Of a stretch of 64,000 bases of DNA, positions 8,756-17,186 are shown piece by piece. Both the position numbers and the translations under genes were made by a program. The stretch's first letter is position 1; each line of letters opens with the position of its first letter. Source of the DNA: Actinomycetospora soli (GTDB lineage Bacteria > Actinomycetota > Actinomycetes > Mycobacteriales > Pseudonocardiaceae); contig NZ_JAJNDA010000002.1 in the NCBI RefSeq assembly GCF_021026295.1, forward strand, positions 62,001-126,000, written 5' to 3'. The notes under the pieces were generated by a model. It worked only from the letters and a program-made list of their open reading frames with translations. It searched no databases and had not been told where the DNA came from.

Positions 8756-9406
8756 CTAACCCTGCCGACGGGTCGGCGTCTCGCCGAGCAGCCGCAGGGA
8801 ACAGTGCTGTTGCGCGAGTCGGCGGACCGCGGCGAGCAGGGTGTCTCCGAGGACGGTCCCGACGACGACGCCCTCGACCGTCCGGGCCCGGTCGCCCCGG
8901 TCCACCACCGCCGCCACCTCGTGCTCGGCGACCTCCTCCATCGTGCGCATGTAGAGCCCGAGCTGCCGGGCCAGGTCGGCGTCGCCGAGCCGGAGGTAGG
9001 TGGCGAGGACGCCGACGGCGCCGTGCCAGGCCGGGTTCTCCGCCGTGACCTGCCAGCCGCGTTCCGCGACGTGGTCGGCGAGCATCTGCTCGGCCTGCTC
9101 CCACGCCTCGTCGGGCTCCTCCTCGGGCGCCGGGGCGGTCGTCGTCCCCGAGGCCCGTCCGAGGGCCTGGAAGAGCGGGAGTCCGGGGTCGTCCACGGCG
9201 GCGAGCACGTCGCGGGTCGCGACGACCGACAGGCCCCCGACGTCGATGAGCGCCCGGATCATGCGCAGCCGCCGCAGGTGCGCGTCGTCGTACGAGGCCT
9301 GGTTCGGGCTGGTCCGCTCGCCCGCGGGCAGCAGCCCCTCCCGCAGGTAGTACTTGATCGACGCGACGCTCACGCCGCTGCGCCGGCTCAGCTCGCCGAC
9401 CCTCAT
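8756..9406 (-). CDS. MerR-family transcriptional regulator
   Basis: A 216-residue regulator. The N-terminal winged HTH (residues 1-70) reads MRVGELSRRSGVSVASIKYYLREGLLP, a classic MerR opening, followed by an Asn/Tyr-rich wing and a helical effector domain with no metal-binding Cys cluster. GGAGGAG lies five bases before the ATG at 9406, which rejects the longer ORF from 9481. The divergent membrane operon at 9496 and the dyad between them make that operon the likely target. Confidence 0.88.
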   Translation of the reverse strand: MRVGELSRRSGVSVASIKYYLREGLLPAGERTSPNQASYDDAHLRRLRMIRALIDVGGLSVVATRDVLAAVDDPGLPLFQALGRASGTTTAPAPEEEPDEAWEQAEQMLADHVAERGWQVTAENPAWHGAVGVLATYLRLGDADLARQLGLYMRTMEEVAEHEVAAVVDRGDRARTVEGVVVGTVLGDTLLAAVRRLAQQHCSLRLLGETPTRRQG

Positions 9407-9435
9407 CCGACTCCTCCCACCTGGACAACTTCTAC

Positions 9436-9479
9436 GGATAGTTCTACTGTCCATTCTCGTTCGGACAGTGCCGCTATCC
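9436..9479. promoter_or_regulatory. candidate MerR operator / divergent promoter
   Basis: The half-sites GGATAG-N4-ACTGTCC (9436-9452) and GGACAGT-N4-CTATCC (9463-9479) form an inverted repeat around a 10-bp centre. A TGGACA (9422-9427) followed 17 bp later by TACTGT (9445-9450) could be the -35/-10 of the gene at 9496. Its position between a MerR gene and the divergent operon suggests an operator. Confidence 0.5.
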
Positions 9480-9495
9480 AATCACGGGGGACCCG

Positions 9496-10446
9496 ATGCG
9501 AGCCTGGAACCGCCCTCTCCTCGTCCTCACGGGCGCCATGACCCTGCTCGTCCCGGTCTGCGCGGCGGGCCTGCTGCTCGATCCCCGCGTGCTCGGCGGC
9601 GCCCCGATCTGGGCGAAGCCGTTGAAGTTCTCGATCAGCTTCGCCCTCTACGCTCCGACGCTGGCGTGGATGGTGTCGCTGGTCCGCGCCGACCGGGCGC
9701 ACCGGGTCGCCTCCGCCGCGGCCACCGTCGTCGCCGTGGCCTCGACGATCGAGATGATCGCGATCGTCGGGCAGGTGCTGCGCGGGCGGGCCAGCCACTT
9801 CGACGTCGCGACGCCGTTCGACGCGGCGGTCTGGGCGGTCATGGGCGCCTCGATCGCGGTGCTGTGGGTGGCGAACCTCGTCATCGCGATCGTGCTGCTG
9901 CGGGAGCGCTCGCTCACCCCGTCGGTCGCGTGGGGCGTGCGCCTCGGGCTGCTGGTCTCGCTGCTCGGGATGGCCGTGGCGTTCCTCATGACCGGTCCGA
10001 GCGGCGCCCAGATCGCGGCCGCGCAGGCCGGGGACGGGATGCCGACGGTCGGCGCCCACGCGGTCGGGGTTCCCGACGGCGGGCCGGGCCTCGCCCTGCT
10101 CGGGTGGTCGACGACGGGCGGCGACCTGCGCATCGGGCACTTCGTCGGGCTGCACGGCCTGCAGGTCGTCCCGCTCGTGGCGCTCGGCCTGCTGCTGCTC
10201 GTGGGGCGGGTCCCGGCGGTGCGGTCGGAGCTCGTCCGGGTCCGGCTCGTGCTGATCGCCGCGGCGGCCTGGACCGGCCTCACCCTGCTGCTGACGTGGC
10301 AGGCCCTGCGCGCCCAGCCGCTGCTCGCCCCGGACGCGTGGACGCTCCTGGCCGCGGGAGGCCTCGTCGTCGGGACCGCCCTCGCCGTCGGGACGGTGCT
10401 CGCCCGGGCCCCGCGCCCGATGACCCGCGAGGCGGTGCCGGCATGA
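9496..10446 (+). CDS. multi-pass membrane protein, unknown function
   Basis: A 316-residue protein with about eight hydrophobic helices; I cannot name a family with certainty. A polar loop near residues 170-205 (GPSGAQIAAAQAGDGMPTVGAH..., then GGDLRIGHFVGLHGLQ) contains the His residues most likely to bind a ligand. A G-run lies five bases before the ATG. The stop overlaps the next start (ATGA), so the three genes at 9496-11260 are translationally coupled and probably controlled by the divergent MerR protein. Confidence 0.7.
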   Translation: MRAWNRPLLVLTGAMTLLVPVCAAGLLLDPRVLGGAPIWAKPLKFSISFALYAPTLAWMVSLVRADRAHRVASAAATVVAVASTIEMIAIVGQVLRGRASHFDVATPFDAAVWAVMGASIAVLWVANLVIAIVLLRERSLTPSVAWGVRLGLLVSLLGMAVAFLMTGPSGAQIAAAQAGDGMPTVGAHAVGVPDGGPGLALLGWSTTGGDLRIGHFVGLHGLQVVPLVALGLLLLVGRVPAVRSELVRVRLVLIAAAAWTGLTLLLTWQALRAQPLLAPDAWTLLAAGGLVVGTALAVGTVLARAPRPMTREAVPA

Positions 10447-10763
10447 GGTACGGCTACCTGGTGCTCGCGCTGGTCGGGCTCGTCGGGACCTGGTGGTTCA
10501 ACCTGGCCTCGTTCGCGGCCGGGGAGGACTATCTCGCCGGCTGGTTCGCGAACGCCGCCTCGTCCTCGGCGGCGGTCGACATCCTCGTCGCCGGCCTCGC
10601 GGCCTGCGTGTTCATGGTCCTCGAGGGCCGGCGCCTCGGGTGGCCGACCTGGTCGCTGGTCCTGCTCGTCGTCGGGAGCGCGGCGATCGCCGTCGCGTTC
10701 GTGTTCCCGCTCTTCCTGTTCCTGCGCGACCGCGCGCGCACCCCGAAGGAGGTCCCCGCATGA
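10443..10763 (+). CDS. DUF2834-like small membrane protein
   Basis: A 106-residue protein with three hydrophobic helices. Its TWWFNLASFA and YLAGWFANAASSSAAVDIL segments are typical of DUF2834 proteins, whose function is unknown. It overlaps both neighbours by four bases (ATGA), indicating one transcript. Confidence 0.75.
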   Translation: MRYGYLVLALVGLVGTWWFNLASFAAGEDYLAGWFANAASSSAAVDILVAGLAACVFMVLEGRRLGWPTWSLVLLVVGSAAIAVAFVFPLFLFLRDRARTPKEVPA

Positions 10764-11260
10764 GTTCCTACGTCCGCCGCAGCGCCGACATCGAGGGCGA
10801 CTTCGTCGTCTTCCTCATCGGCACCCACGTCAACCGCTGGACCGACGTCCGCGCCTGGCTCCCGGTGTTCCACGCGATGCCGCGGATGCTGCGCGAGCTG
10901 GAGCGGCACCCGGAGATGGGGCTGCTGAAGGCGCACGCGGGCTGGATGTTCGGCGGACCCGCCGTCGTGCAGTACTGGCGCTCCTACGAGCACCTGGAGG
11001 CGTACGCGCGGAACGCGCAGGCCGAGCACCTCCCGGCGTGGCGGGCGTTCAACCGGGCCGCCCGCACGTCGCCGGACTCCGTCGGCATCTTCCACGAGAC
11101 CTACCGCGTGTCCGCCGGACAGTGGGAGACGATCTACGGCGCGATGCCGGAGATCGGTCTCCTCGCCGCGAGCCGCGCGGTGGACCTGTCGTCGGGAAGC
11201 ACCTCGGCGACGCGGATCGGCGCGCGGACCGACGACCACCCGCCGGTCGAGACGCCCTGA
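10760..11260 (+). CDS. DUF4188-like protein
   Basis: A 166-residue soluble protein with the dimeric alpha/beta-barrel-like pattern of DUF4188 / monooxygenase-related proteins: FVVFLIGTHVNRW, GLLKAHAGWMFG, VQYWRSYEHLEAYARN, and FHETYRV. No reaction is established for the family. It is last in the operon that opens at 9496 and converges on the acyl-CoA dehydrogenase gene with a 10-nt gap. Confidence 0.75.
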   Translation: MSSYVRRSADIEGDFVVFLIGTHVNRWTDVRAWLPVFHAMPRMLRELERHPEMGLLKAHAGWMFGGPAVVQYWRSYEHLEAYARNAQAEHLPAWRAFNRAARTSPDSVGIFHETYRVSAGQWETIYGAMPEIGLLAASRAVDLSSGSTSATRIGARTDDHPPVETP

Positions 11261-11270
11261 GGCGGGACGA

Positions 11271-12410
11271 CTAGAGCCCCAGACGCTTCGCGATCAGCAT
11301 CTTCTGGACCTCGGACGTGCCCTCGCCGATCTCCAGGATCTTCGAGTCCCGGTAGTGCCGGGCGACGGGGTACTCGTTCATGAACCCGTAGCCGCCGAAG
11401 ATCTGCGTCGCGTCGCGGGCGTTGTCCATCGCCGCCTCACCGGAGACGAGCTTGGCGATCGCCGCCTCCTTGGTGAACGGCACGCCGGCGGCCATCTTCT
11501 CGGCGGCGTGCTGCCAGGCGAGGCGGGCCGTGTGGGCGCGGGTCTCCATCTCGGCGATCTTGAACTGGATCGCCTGGTAGGTGCCGATCGCGGCGCCGAA
11601 CGCCTGCCGCTCGCGGGCGTAGCGGACCGACTCGTCCACGCAGCCCTGGGCCGCGCCGGTGGCCAGGGCGGCGATCGCGACCCGGCCCTCGTCGAGGATC
11701 GACAGGAACTGCGAGAAGCCCTTGCCGCGCTGCCCGACGAGGTTCTCCTCGGGCACGCGGCAGTCGGAGAACGCGAGCTCGTGGGTGTCCGAGGCGTTCC
11801 AGCCGACCTTCGAGTAGCTCGGCGCCACCGTGAAGCCCTCGGTGCCGCTCGGCACGAGGATCGCCGAGATCTCGCGCTTGCCCTCGGTCTGCCCGGTGAC
11901 CGCGGTGACCGTGACGTGCGAGGTGATCCGGGTGCCGGAGTTGGTGATGAAGGCCTTCGAGCCGTTGATGACCCAGTCGCCGTCGTCCTGCTTCGCGGTC
12001 GTCTTCGTGGCACCGGCGTCGGAGCCGCCGCCGGCCTCGGTCAGGCCGAACCCCCCGAGGGCCTTCCCGGCCGCGAGGTCGGGCAGCCAGCGCTCCTTCT
12101 GCTCGTCGGAGCCGAACCGCACCAGCGGCATGATGCCCAGCGACACCCCGGCCTCGAGGGTGATCGCGACCGACTGGTCGACGCGGCCGAGCTCCTCGAG
12201 CGCGACGCACAGCGCGACGTAGTCGCCGCCCATGCCGCCGTACTCCTCGGGCACCGGCAGGCCGAACAGGCCCATCTCGCCCATGGTCGCGACCAGGTCG
12301 TACGGGAACTCCTCGCGGATGTAGTAGTCCGCGATGACCGGTGCGACCTCCTTCTGCGCGAACTCCTCGACGGTGGCGCGCAGGGCCTCGTGCTCCTCGG
12401 ACAGCTGCAT
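11271..12410 (-). CDS. acyl-CoA dehydrogenase (isovaleryl/branched-chain type)
   Basis: A 379-residue FAD flavoenzyme of the acyl-CoA dehydrogenase family. The N-terminal helical domain is followed by the FAD-binding GFGLTEAGGGSDAG (about 125-138) and WVINGSKAFITN, and the C-terminal helical domain ends with IFGGYGFMNEYPVARHYRDSKI and IGEGTSEVQ. It is third in a carboxylase beta - carboxylase alpha - dehydrogenase operon (2-nt gap). That matches actinobacterial leucine/isovalerate loci, in which isovaleryl-CoA is oxidised to 3-methylcrotonyl-CoA. The ATG at 12410 begins MQLSEEHEALR, a standard family N-terminus. Confidence 0.88.
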   Translation of the reverse strand: MQLSEEHEALRATVEEFAQKEVAPVIADYYIREEFPYDLVATMGEMGLFGLPVPEEYGGMGGDYVALCVALEELGRVDQSVAITLEAGVSLGIMPLVRFGSDEQKERWLPDLAAGKALGGFGLTEAGGGSDAGATKTTAKQDDGDWVINGSKAFITNSGTRITSHVTVTAVTGQTEGKREISAILVPSGTEGFTVAPSYSKVGWNASDTHELAFSDCRVPEENLVGQRGKGFSQFLSILDEGRVAIAALATGAAQGCVDESVRYARERQAFGAAIGTYQAIQFKIAEMETRAHTARLAWQHAAEKMAAGVPFTKEAAIAKLVSGEAAMDNARDATQIFGGYGFMNEYPVARHYRDSKILEIGEGTSEVQKMLIAKRLGL

Positions 12411-12412
12411 GA

Positions 12413-14425
12413 CTACTCCGTGCTCTCGGTGCTCTGGGGGGTGACGGTGACGAGGGGTGCGTCGAGCGCGACGGTCGCCCCGGCTCTCGCGGGGAGCTCG
12501 GTGACCGTGCCGGCGATCGGCGCGGTCAGCACGTGCTCCATCTTCATGGCCTCGACGACGACGAGCCGCTGCCCGGCCTCGACCTCTTGGCCCGGCTCGA
12601 CCTCGACGACGGTGACGGTGCCCGGCATCGGGCTGGTGACGGCGCCGTCCGACGCGCCCCCGGCGGTCCGTGCGGCCTGCAGGCGCTCCTGCTCGCGCAG
12701 GGCCCAGGTGCCGCCGTCGCGCGAGATCCACAGGACGCCGTCGGCGAGGGCGGTCCGGTACCGGCGGGTGACGCCGTCGAGCGTCGTCACCAGCCCGTCC
12801 GCGGTGGCCGTCCCGACGACGGGTCGGGGCGGGTCCTCCCCGAGCGTCACCGTCGCGGCGTCGGCCCGTCCGCGCAGGGCGACGTCGAAGGACGTGTCCT
12901 TCTCCCCCAGCGGCACGAGCGTCCACCGCGCGGGCGCGGGCTCGCCGCCGATGCGCCAGCCGCCGAGCGTGTTGAACGGGTCGTCGGACTCGGGCAGGCG
13001 CAGGAGGCCGGCGAGGGCGGCCGCGACCACCACGTCGTCGGGAACCTGCTGCTCGGGCACCCCGAGCCGGGCGATGAGGCCGGTGTCGAGACGGCCCGCG
13101 CGGACGTCGTCGTGCGTGATCAGGGTCCGCAGCCAGGCGAGGTTGGTGGTGACGCCGAGGACGGTGGTCCGGGCGAGCGCCTCGTCGAGCCGGTCGAGGG
13201 CCTCGGCGCGGTCGGCGCCCCGAGCGATGATCTTGGCGAGCATCGGGTCGTAGGCGCTGCCGACCTCCTGACCGACCTGCACGCCCGCGTCGACCCTGGC
13301 TCCCACGACCTGGGTCGAGCTCCGCTCCGCTGCGTCTCCCGCCGGCCAGTCGAGGCCCAGGATGCGGCCGCCGGTGGGGAGGAAGCCGCGCGCGGGGTCC
13401 TCGGCGTAGAGGCGGACCTCGACGGCGTGGCCCTCCAGCGTCACGTCGTCCTGCTCGTAGCCCAGCGGCTCGCCGGCGGCGACCCGGAGCTGCTCGGCGA
13501 CGAGGTCGAGGCGCCCGCCGCGCACGCGCACGACCTCCTCGGTGACCGGGTGCTCGACCTGCAGCCGCGTGTTCATCTCGAGGAAGAAGAACTCGCTCGC
13601 GTCGGCGTTCGTCACGAACTCGACGGTCCCGGCGCCGACGTACCCGCAGGCCGTCGCGGCGTCGACGGCGGCGCGGCCCATGGCGTCGCGCTGCTTCTCG
13701 TCGAGCACCGCCGAGGGGGCCTCCTCGACGACCTTCTGGTGGCGGCGCTGCAGGGAGCACTCGCGTTCGCCGAGGTGGACGACGGTGCCGTGCGTGTCGG
13801 CGAGGACCTGGATCTCGACGTGGCGGGGGTCGGTCACGTACCGCTCGAGCAGCAGCGTGTCGTCGCCGAAGGAGCCGCGGGCCTCGCGGCGGGCGGCGGC
13901 GATGGCGTCGGCGAGCTCCTCCTCGCGCTCGACGACGTGCATGCCCTTGCCGCCGCCGCCGGCGCTGGGCTTGAGCAGGACGGGGAAGCCGGTGCGGCGG
14001 GCGACGTCGGCGAGTTCGGCGTCGCTCAGTCCCTGCTCGGAGCTGCCGGGCACGAGGGGCACCCCGGCCGGCTCGACGGCGGCCTTCGCCGAGATCTTGT
14101 CGCCCATCGTCTCGATCGCAGCGGGCGGCGGGCCGATCCACGTCATGCCGGCCTCGGCGACCTGCCGGGCGAACGCGGCGTTCTCGGCGAGGAAGCCGTA
14201 GCCCGGGTGGACGGCCTGGGCACCGACCCGGGCGCCCGCCTCGACGATCGCGGCGCCGTCGAGGTAGTTCCCCACCCGCACGGCCACGTCGGCCGCCGCG
14301 ACGTGCGGCGACGACGCGTCGGCGTCGGTGTAGACGGCGACGCTGCGCAGCCCGCGGGCGCGCACGGTGGCGGCGATGCGGACGGCGATCTCGCCGCGGT
14401 TGGCGATCAGCACGCTGGCGAACAC
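12413..14425 (-). CDS. acyl-CoA carboxylase alpha subunit (biotin carboxylase + BCCP), probably 3-methylcrotonyl-CoA type
   Basis: A 670-residue subunit. Residues 1-450 are the biotin carboxylase: ANRGEIA at the start, a glycine-rich ATP loop GGGGKGM, and FFFLEMNTRLQVEHPVTE. A linker follows, and the C-terminal biotinyl domain carries EAMKMEH with biotinylated Lys at about 628. It would carboxylate biotin for transfer by the beta subunit at 14510. Operon position with an acyl-CoA dehydrogenase fits methylcrotonyl-CoA carboxylase of leucine breakdown. No HMG-CoA lyase or methylglutaconyl-CoA hydratase lies alongside. Confidence 0.88.
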   Translation of the reverse strand: MFASVLIANRGEIAVRIAATVRARGLRSVAVYTDADASSPHVAAADVAVRVGNYLDGAAIVEAGARVGAQAVHPGYGFLAENAAFARQVAEAGMTWIGPPPAAIETMGDKISAKAAVEPAGVPLVPGSSEQGLSDAELADVARRTGFPVLLKPSAGGGGKGMHVVEREEELADAIAAARREARGSFGDDTLLLERYVTDPRHVEIQVLADTHGTVVHLGERECSLQRRHQKVVEEAPSAVLDEKQRDAMGRAAVDAATACGYVGAGTVEFVTNADASEFFFLEMNTRLQVEHPVTEEVVRVRGGRLDLVAEQLRVAAGEPLGYEQDDVTLEGHAVEVRLYAEDPARGFLPTGGRILGLDWPAGDAAERSSTQVVGARVDAGVQVGQEVGSAYDPMLAKIIARGADRAEALDRLDEALARTTVLGVTTNLAWLRTLITHDDVRAGRLDTGLIARLGVPEQQVPDDVVVAAALAGLLRLPESDDPFNTLGGWRIGGEPAPARWTLVPLGEKDTSFDVALRGRADAATVTLGEDPPRPVVGTATADGLVTTLDGVTRRYRTALADGVLWISRDGGTWALREQERLQAARTAGGASDGAVTSPMPGTVTVVEVEPGQEVEAGQRLVVVEAMKMEHVLTAPIAGTVTELPARAGATVALDAPLVTVTPQSTESTE

Positions 14426-14447
14426 GGTGTCCTCTCCCCTGATGACA

Positions 14448-14492
14448 GCAATGCGTCACTGCTTGCACCCAGTGCAAGCAGTGACGCATTGC
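14448..14492. repeat. 20-bp perfect hairpin between carboxylase beta and alpha genes
   Basis: The arms at 14448-14467 and 14473-14492 are perfectly complementary with a 5-base loop. A further CTTGCACC copy follows on the right. The element sits within the operon, between the beta-subunit stop and the alpha-subunit start, so it may attenuate or process the message. Related sequences occur at 28387-28415 and 29311-29343. Confidence 0.75.
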
Positions 14493-14509
14493 TTGCACCC
14501 GGGGAGGCG

Positions 14510-16030
14510 CTACATCCGGAACACACCGAACCGCGGGTCGTCCAGCGGCGCGTGGGCGCAGGCGGACAGGGCCAGGCCGAGCACGGTGCGGGTGTCGAGC
14601 GGGTCGATCACGCCGTCGTCCCAGAGCCGGGCGGTGGAGTAGTAGGGGTGACCCTGACGCTCGTACTGCTCGCGGACCGAGTCGGCGCTCGACGACCCCA
14701 CGGTGCCCAGCACCGTCGCGGCCTGCTCGGCACCCATCACCGAGATGCGGGCGTTCGGCCACATGAACAGGAACCGCGGCGAGTAGGCCCGCCCGCTCAT
14801 GGCGTAGTTCCCGGCGCCATAGGAGCCGCCGATCACCACGGTCAGCTTCGGCACCCGCGTGGTGGCCACCGCGGTGACCATCTTCGCGCCGTCCTTGGCG
14901 ATCCCGCCGGCCTCGTACTCGCGGCCGACCATGAACCCGGTGATGTTCTGCAGGAACACCAGCGGGATGCCGCGCTGGTCGCACAGCTCCACGAAGTGCG
15001 CGCCCTTGAGCGCGGACTCGCGGAAGAGCACGCCGTTGTTCGCGACGATGCCCACCGGGTGCCCGTGGATGCGGGCGAAGCCGGTGACCAGCGTGGTGCC
15101 GTACTCGGCCTTGAACTCGGTGAACCTCGACCCGTCGACGACCCGCGCGATCACCTCGCGCACGTCGTAGGCGCTGCGCCCGTCGACCGGGACCACGTCG
15201 TAGAGCTCGGCCGGGTCCTTCGCCGGCGGCACCGAGGCCCGCTTCTCCCACGGCGGCGCCGGGTCGGCGGGCAGGGTGTCGACGATGTCGCGGACGATCG
15301 ACAGGGCGTGCGCGTCGTCGTCGGCGAGGTGGTCGACCACCCCGGAGGTCCGGGCGTGCAGGTCGCCGCCGCCGAGCTCCTCGGCGGTGACCTCCTCGCC
15401 GGTCGCGGCCTTCACCAGCGGCGGGCCGCCGAGGAAGATCGTCCCCTGGTTGCGGACGATCACCGCCTCGTCGCTCATCGCCGGGACGTAGGCCCCGCCC
15501 GCCGTGCACGAACCGAGGACCGCGGCGATCTGCGGGATGCCGAGCCCGGACATCGTGGCCTGGTTGTAGAAGATGCGCCCGAAGTGCTCACGGTCGGGGA
15601 ACACGTTGTCCTGCTCGGGCAGGAACGCCCCGCCGGAGTCGACCAGGTAGACGCACGGCAGCCGGTTCTGCAGCGCCACCTCCTGGGCGCGCAGGTGCTT
15701 CTTCACCGTCATCGGGTAGTAGGTGCCGCCCTTGACGGTGGCGTCGTTCGCGACGACCACGCAGGTGCGCCCGGAGATGCGCCCGACGCCGGTGATGATC
15801 CCCGCGCCCGGCGCGGCGTCGTCGTACATCCCGTGCGCGGCCAGCGGTGAGAGCTCCAGGAACGGCGACGACGGGTCGAGCAGCGCGTCCACCCGGTCGC
15901 GCGGCAGGAGCTTCCCCCGCTCGACGTGGCGCTGCCGACTGCGCTCCGGCCCGCCCAGCCGCACCGCGGCGAGCTTCGCCCGCAGGTCGTCGACCAGTTC
16001 GGCGTGCCCGGATCCGACCGTGGCGGTCAC
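14510..16030 (-). CDS. acyl-CoA carboxylase beta subunit (carboxyltransferase), probably 3-methylcrotonyl-CoA type
   Basis: A 506-residue carboxyltransferase with two crotonase-fold halves. Visible motifs are [12 protein letters not shown] with [16 protein letters not shown] in the N-half, and [26 protein letters not shown] with [17 protein letters not shown] in the C-half; the latter pattern is typical of methylcrotonyl-CoA carboxylase beta chains. The GTG at 16030 has GGGAGG six bases upstream. It is first in the minus-strand operon and divergent from a TetR gene, with a nested dyad in between that may control it. Confidence 0.88.
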   Translation of the reverse strand: MTATVGSGHAELVDDLRAKLAAVRLGGPERSRQRHVERGKLLPRDRVDALLDPSSPFLELSPLAAHGMYDDAAPGAGIITGVGRISGRTCVVVANDATVKGGTYYPMTVKKHLRAQEVALQNRLPCVYLVDSGGAFLPEQDNVFPDREHFGRIFYNQATMSGLGIPQIAAVLGSCTAGGAYVPAMSDEAVIVRNQGTIFLGGPPLVKAATGEEVTAEELGGGDLHARTSGVVDHLADDDAHALSIVRDIVDTLPADPAPPWEKRASVPPAKDPAELYDVVPVDGRSAYDVREVIARVVDGSRFTEFKAEYGTTLVTGFARIHGHPVGIVANNGVLFRESALKGAHFVELCDQRGIPLVFLQNITGFMVGREYEAGGIAKDGAKMVTAVATTRVPKLTVVIGGSYGAGNYAMSGRAYSPRFLFMWPNARISVMGAEQAATVLGTVGSSSADSVREQYERQGHPYYSTARLWDDGVIDPLDTRTVLGLALSACAHAPLDDPRFGVFRM

Positions 16031-16047
16031 CGGCAACCTCCCTCGAC

Positions 16048-16086
16048 GTGAACGATGACTAACACGAGACGTTAGCGAGCGTTCAC
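16048..16086. promoter_or_regulatory. nested dyad operator between TetR gene and carboxylase operon
   Basis: Two concentric inverted repeats share a centre: outer GTGAACG (16048-16054)/CGTTCAC (16080-16086) and inner CTAAC (16059-16063)/GTTAG (16071-16075), with equal 4-nt gaps on each side. It sits 18 nt upstream of the carboxylase beta GTG and 41 nt from the TetR ATG, well placed to control both. Confidence 0.6.
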
Positions 16087-16126
16087 ATCGCGGCGCAAGA
16101 GTCGTACTGTGCCTCGGGTGGAGCTG

Positions 16127-16693
16127 ATGGCACGAACCGCACCGACCCGCCGTCGGGACCAGATCCTGGTCGAGGCCGCGCGGCTGTTCGCCCGGCACGG
16201 CTTCCACGGGACCTCGATCGACGGGATCGGTGCCGCCGCGGGCGTCAGCGGGCCGGCCATCTACCGGCACTTCCCGTCGAAGGAGGGCCTGCTCGCCGAG
16301 ATGCTCGTCGGGATCAGCGAGCACCTGCTCGAGGGCGCGCAGGCGATCGTCGCGGCCCACCCCGACGCCCCGGGGCGGCTGGGCGCGCTCATCGACTTCC
16401 AGGTCGACTTCGCCCTCCACCGCCCCGAGCTGATCACGGTGCAGGACCGCGACCTCGCCTCGCTGCCGGACGATTCCCGACGGCGGGTGCGCGCGCTGCA
16501 GCGCGCCTACGTCGAGGTGTGGGAGGACGTCATCGCGCGGGTGGGCCCGGCGCGCAGCACCGACGAGGTCCGCACGGCCGCCCACGCGGCGTTCGGCCTG
16601 ATGAACTCGACCCCGCGCAGCGCCTCGCACACCTCGCCCGAGGTGGCGGGGCCGGTGCTCGCGACGATGGTGCGGGCCGCCGTCGCGGCGTGA
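16127..16693 (+). CDS. TetR-family regulator of the branched-chain acyl-CoA carboxylase operon
   Basis: A 188-residue TetR protein. The HTH occupies about residues 8-55: [45 protein letters not shown]. The ligand domain is helical, and analogous proteins sense acyl-CoA esters. The ATG at 16127 gives the normal [14 protein letters not shown] opening; in-frame GTGs at 16109 and 16118 are alternatives. It is divergent from the carboxylase operon and probably binds the nested dyad at 16048-16086. Confidence 0.8.
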   Translation: MARTAPTRRRDQILVEAARLFARHGFHGTSIDGIGAAAGVSGPAIYRHFPSKEGLLAEMLVGISEHLLEGAQAIVAAHPDAPGRLGALIDFQVDFALHRPELITVQDRDLASLPDDSRRRVRALQRAYVEVWEDVIARVGPARSTDEVRTAAHAAFGLMNSTPRSASHTSPEVAGPVLATMVRAAVAA

Positions 16694-16764
16694 GACGGCC
16701 CGCCGCGCCGTGCGGGTGGCGCGGACCCGACGTCAGGGACGGACCGTCGCCGACGAGCGCGGGT

Positions 16765-17049
16765 TCAGAGGCCCGCCGCCTCCGCCGCGCGCGCCCGGCG
16801 CATGCGCATCTCCTCGAGCCGGGACCGCACCGAGATGCGGCGCTGCACGAGCTCGCGCACGTAGTCGTCGCGCCCCTGCTCCTGCTTCTCGTGGATTTGG
16901 CGGGTGAGGCGACGCTCGAAGTTCTCCAGGATCGTGAACTCGCCGTTGAGTCGGCGGTACTGCGCCCGGGCCTCCTCGAGGCGTGCGTGCTCGGCCTCGT
17001 CGCGCGAACCGATGATCTGCTCGGGCACCATCGCGTCCGGTCTCGTCAT
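16765..17049 (-). CDS. small coiled-coil protein
   Basis: A 94-residue, highly charged, helical protein (EHARLEEARAQYRRLNGEF ... RRLTRQIHEKQEQGRDDYVRELVQRR ... EEMRMRRARAAEAAGL) likely to form a coiled coil; no named family recognised. The ATG at 17049 is preceded by GAAGGA. It is convergent with the TetR gene and divergent from the epoxide hydrolase remnant. Confidence 0.55.
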   Translation of the reverse strand: MTRPDAMVPEQIIGSRDEAEHARLEEARAQYRRLNGEFTILENFERRLTRQIHEKQEQGRDDYVRELVQRRISVRSRLEEMRMRRARAAEAAGL

Positions 17050-17186
17050 GGCGCACCGTCCTTCCGTCGTCCGGAGGTCCAGCCTCCTCCCCGGCCACCG
17101 CGACGAAAAGTCCCTCACGGGAGTTATGTGCGGTCACCGGCCGAGGCGGACCGTTCCTGACCGCCTCGGCCGCGACCCTCGTCGTC

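Noticed and set aside
12811..12823. Inverted copy of the 14-mer in the first biotin carboxylase
   Set aside because: It is flanked by G rather than TT (GTCCCGACGACGGG), so it is a partial match explicable by chance.
11271..15509. A 1412-codon frame suggesting a giant carboxylase-dehydrogenase fusion
   Set aside because: Only the C-terminal dehydrogenase part is real; the rest reads the two carboxylase genes out of frame. The dehydrogenase has its own ATG at 12410.
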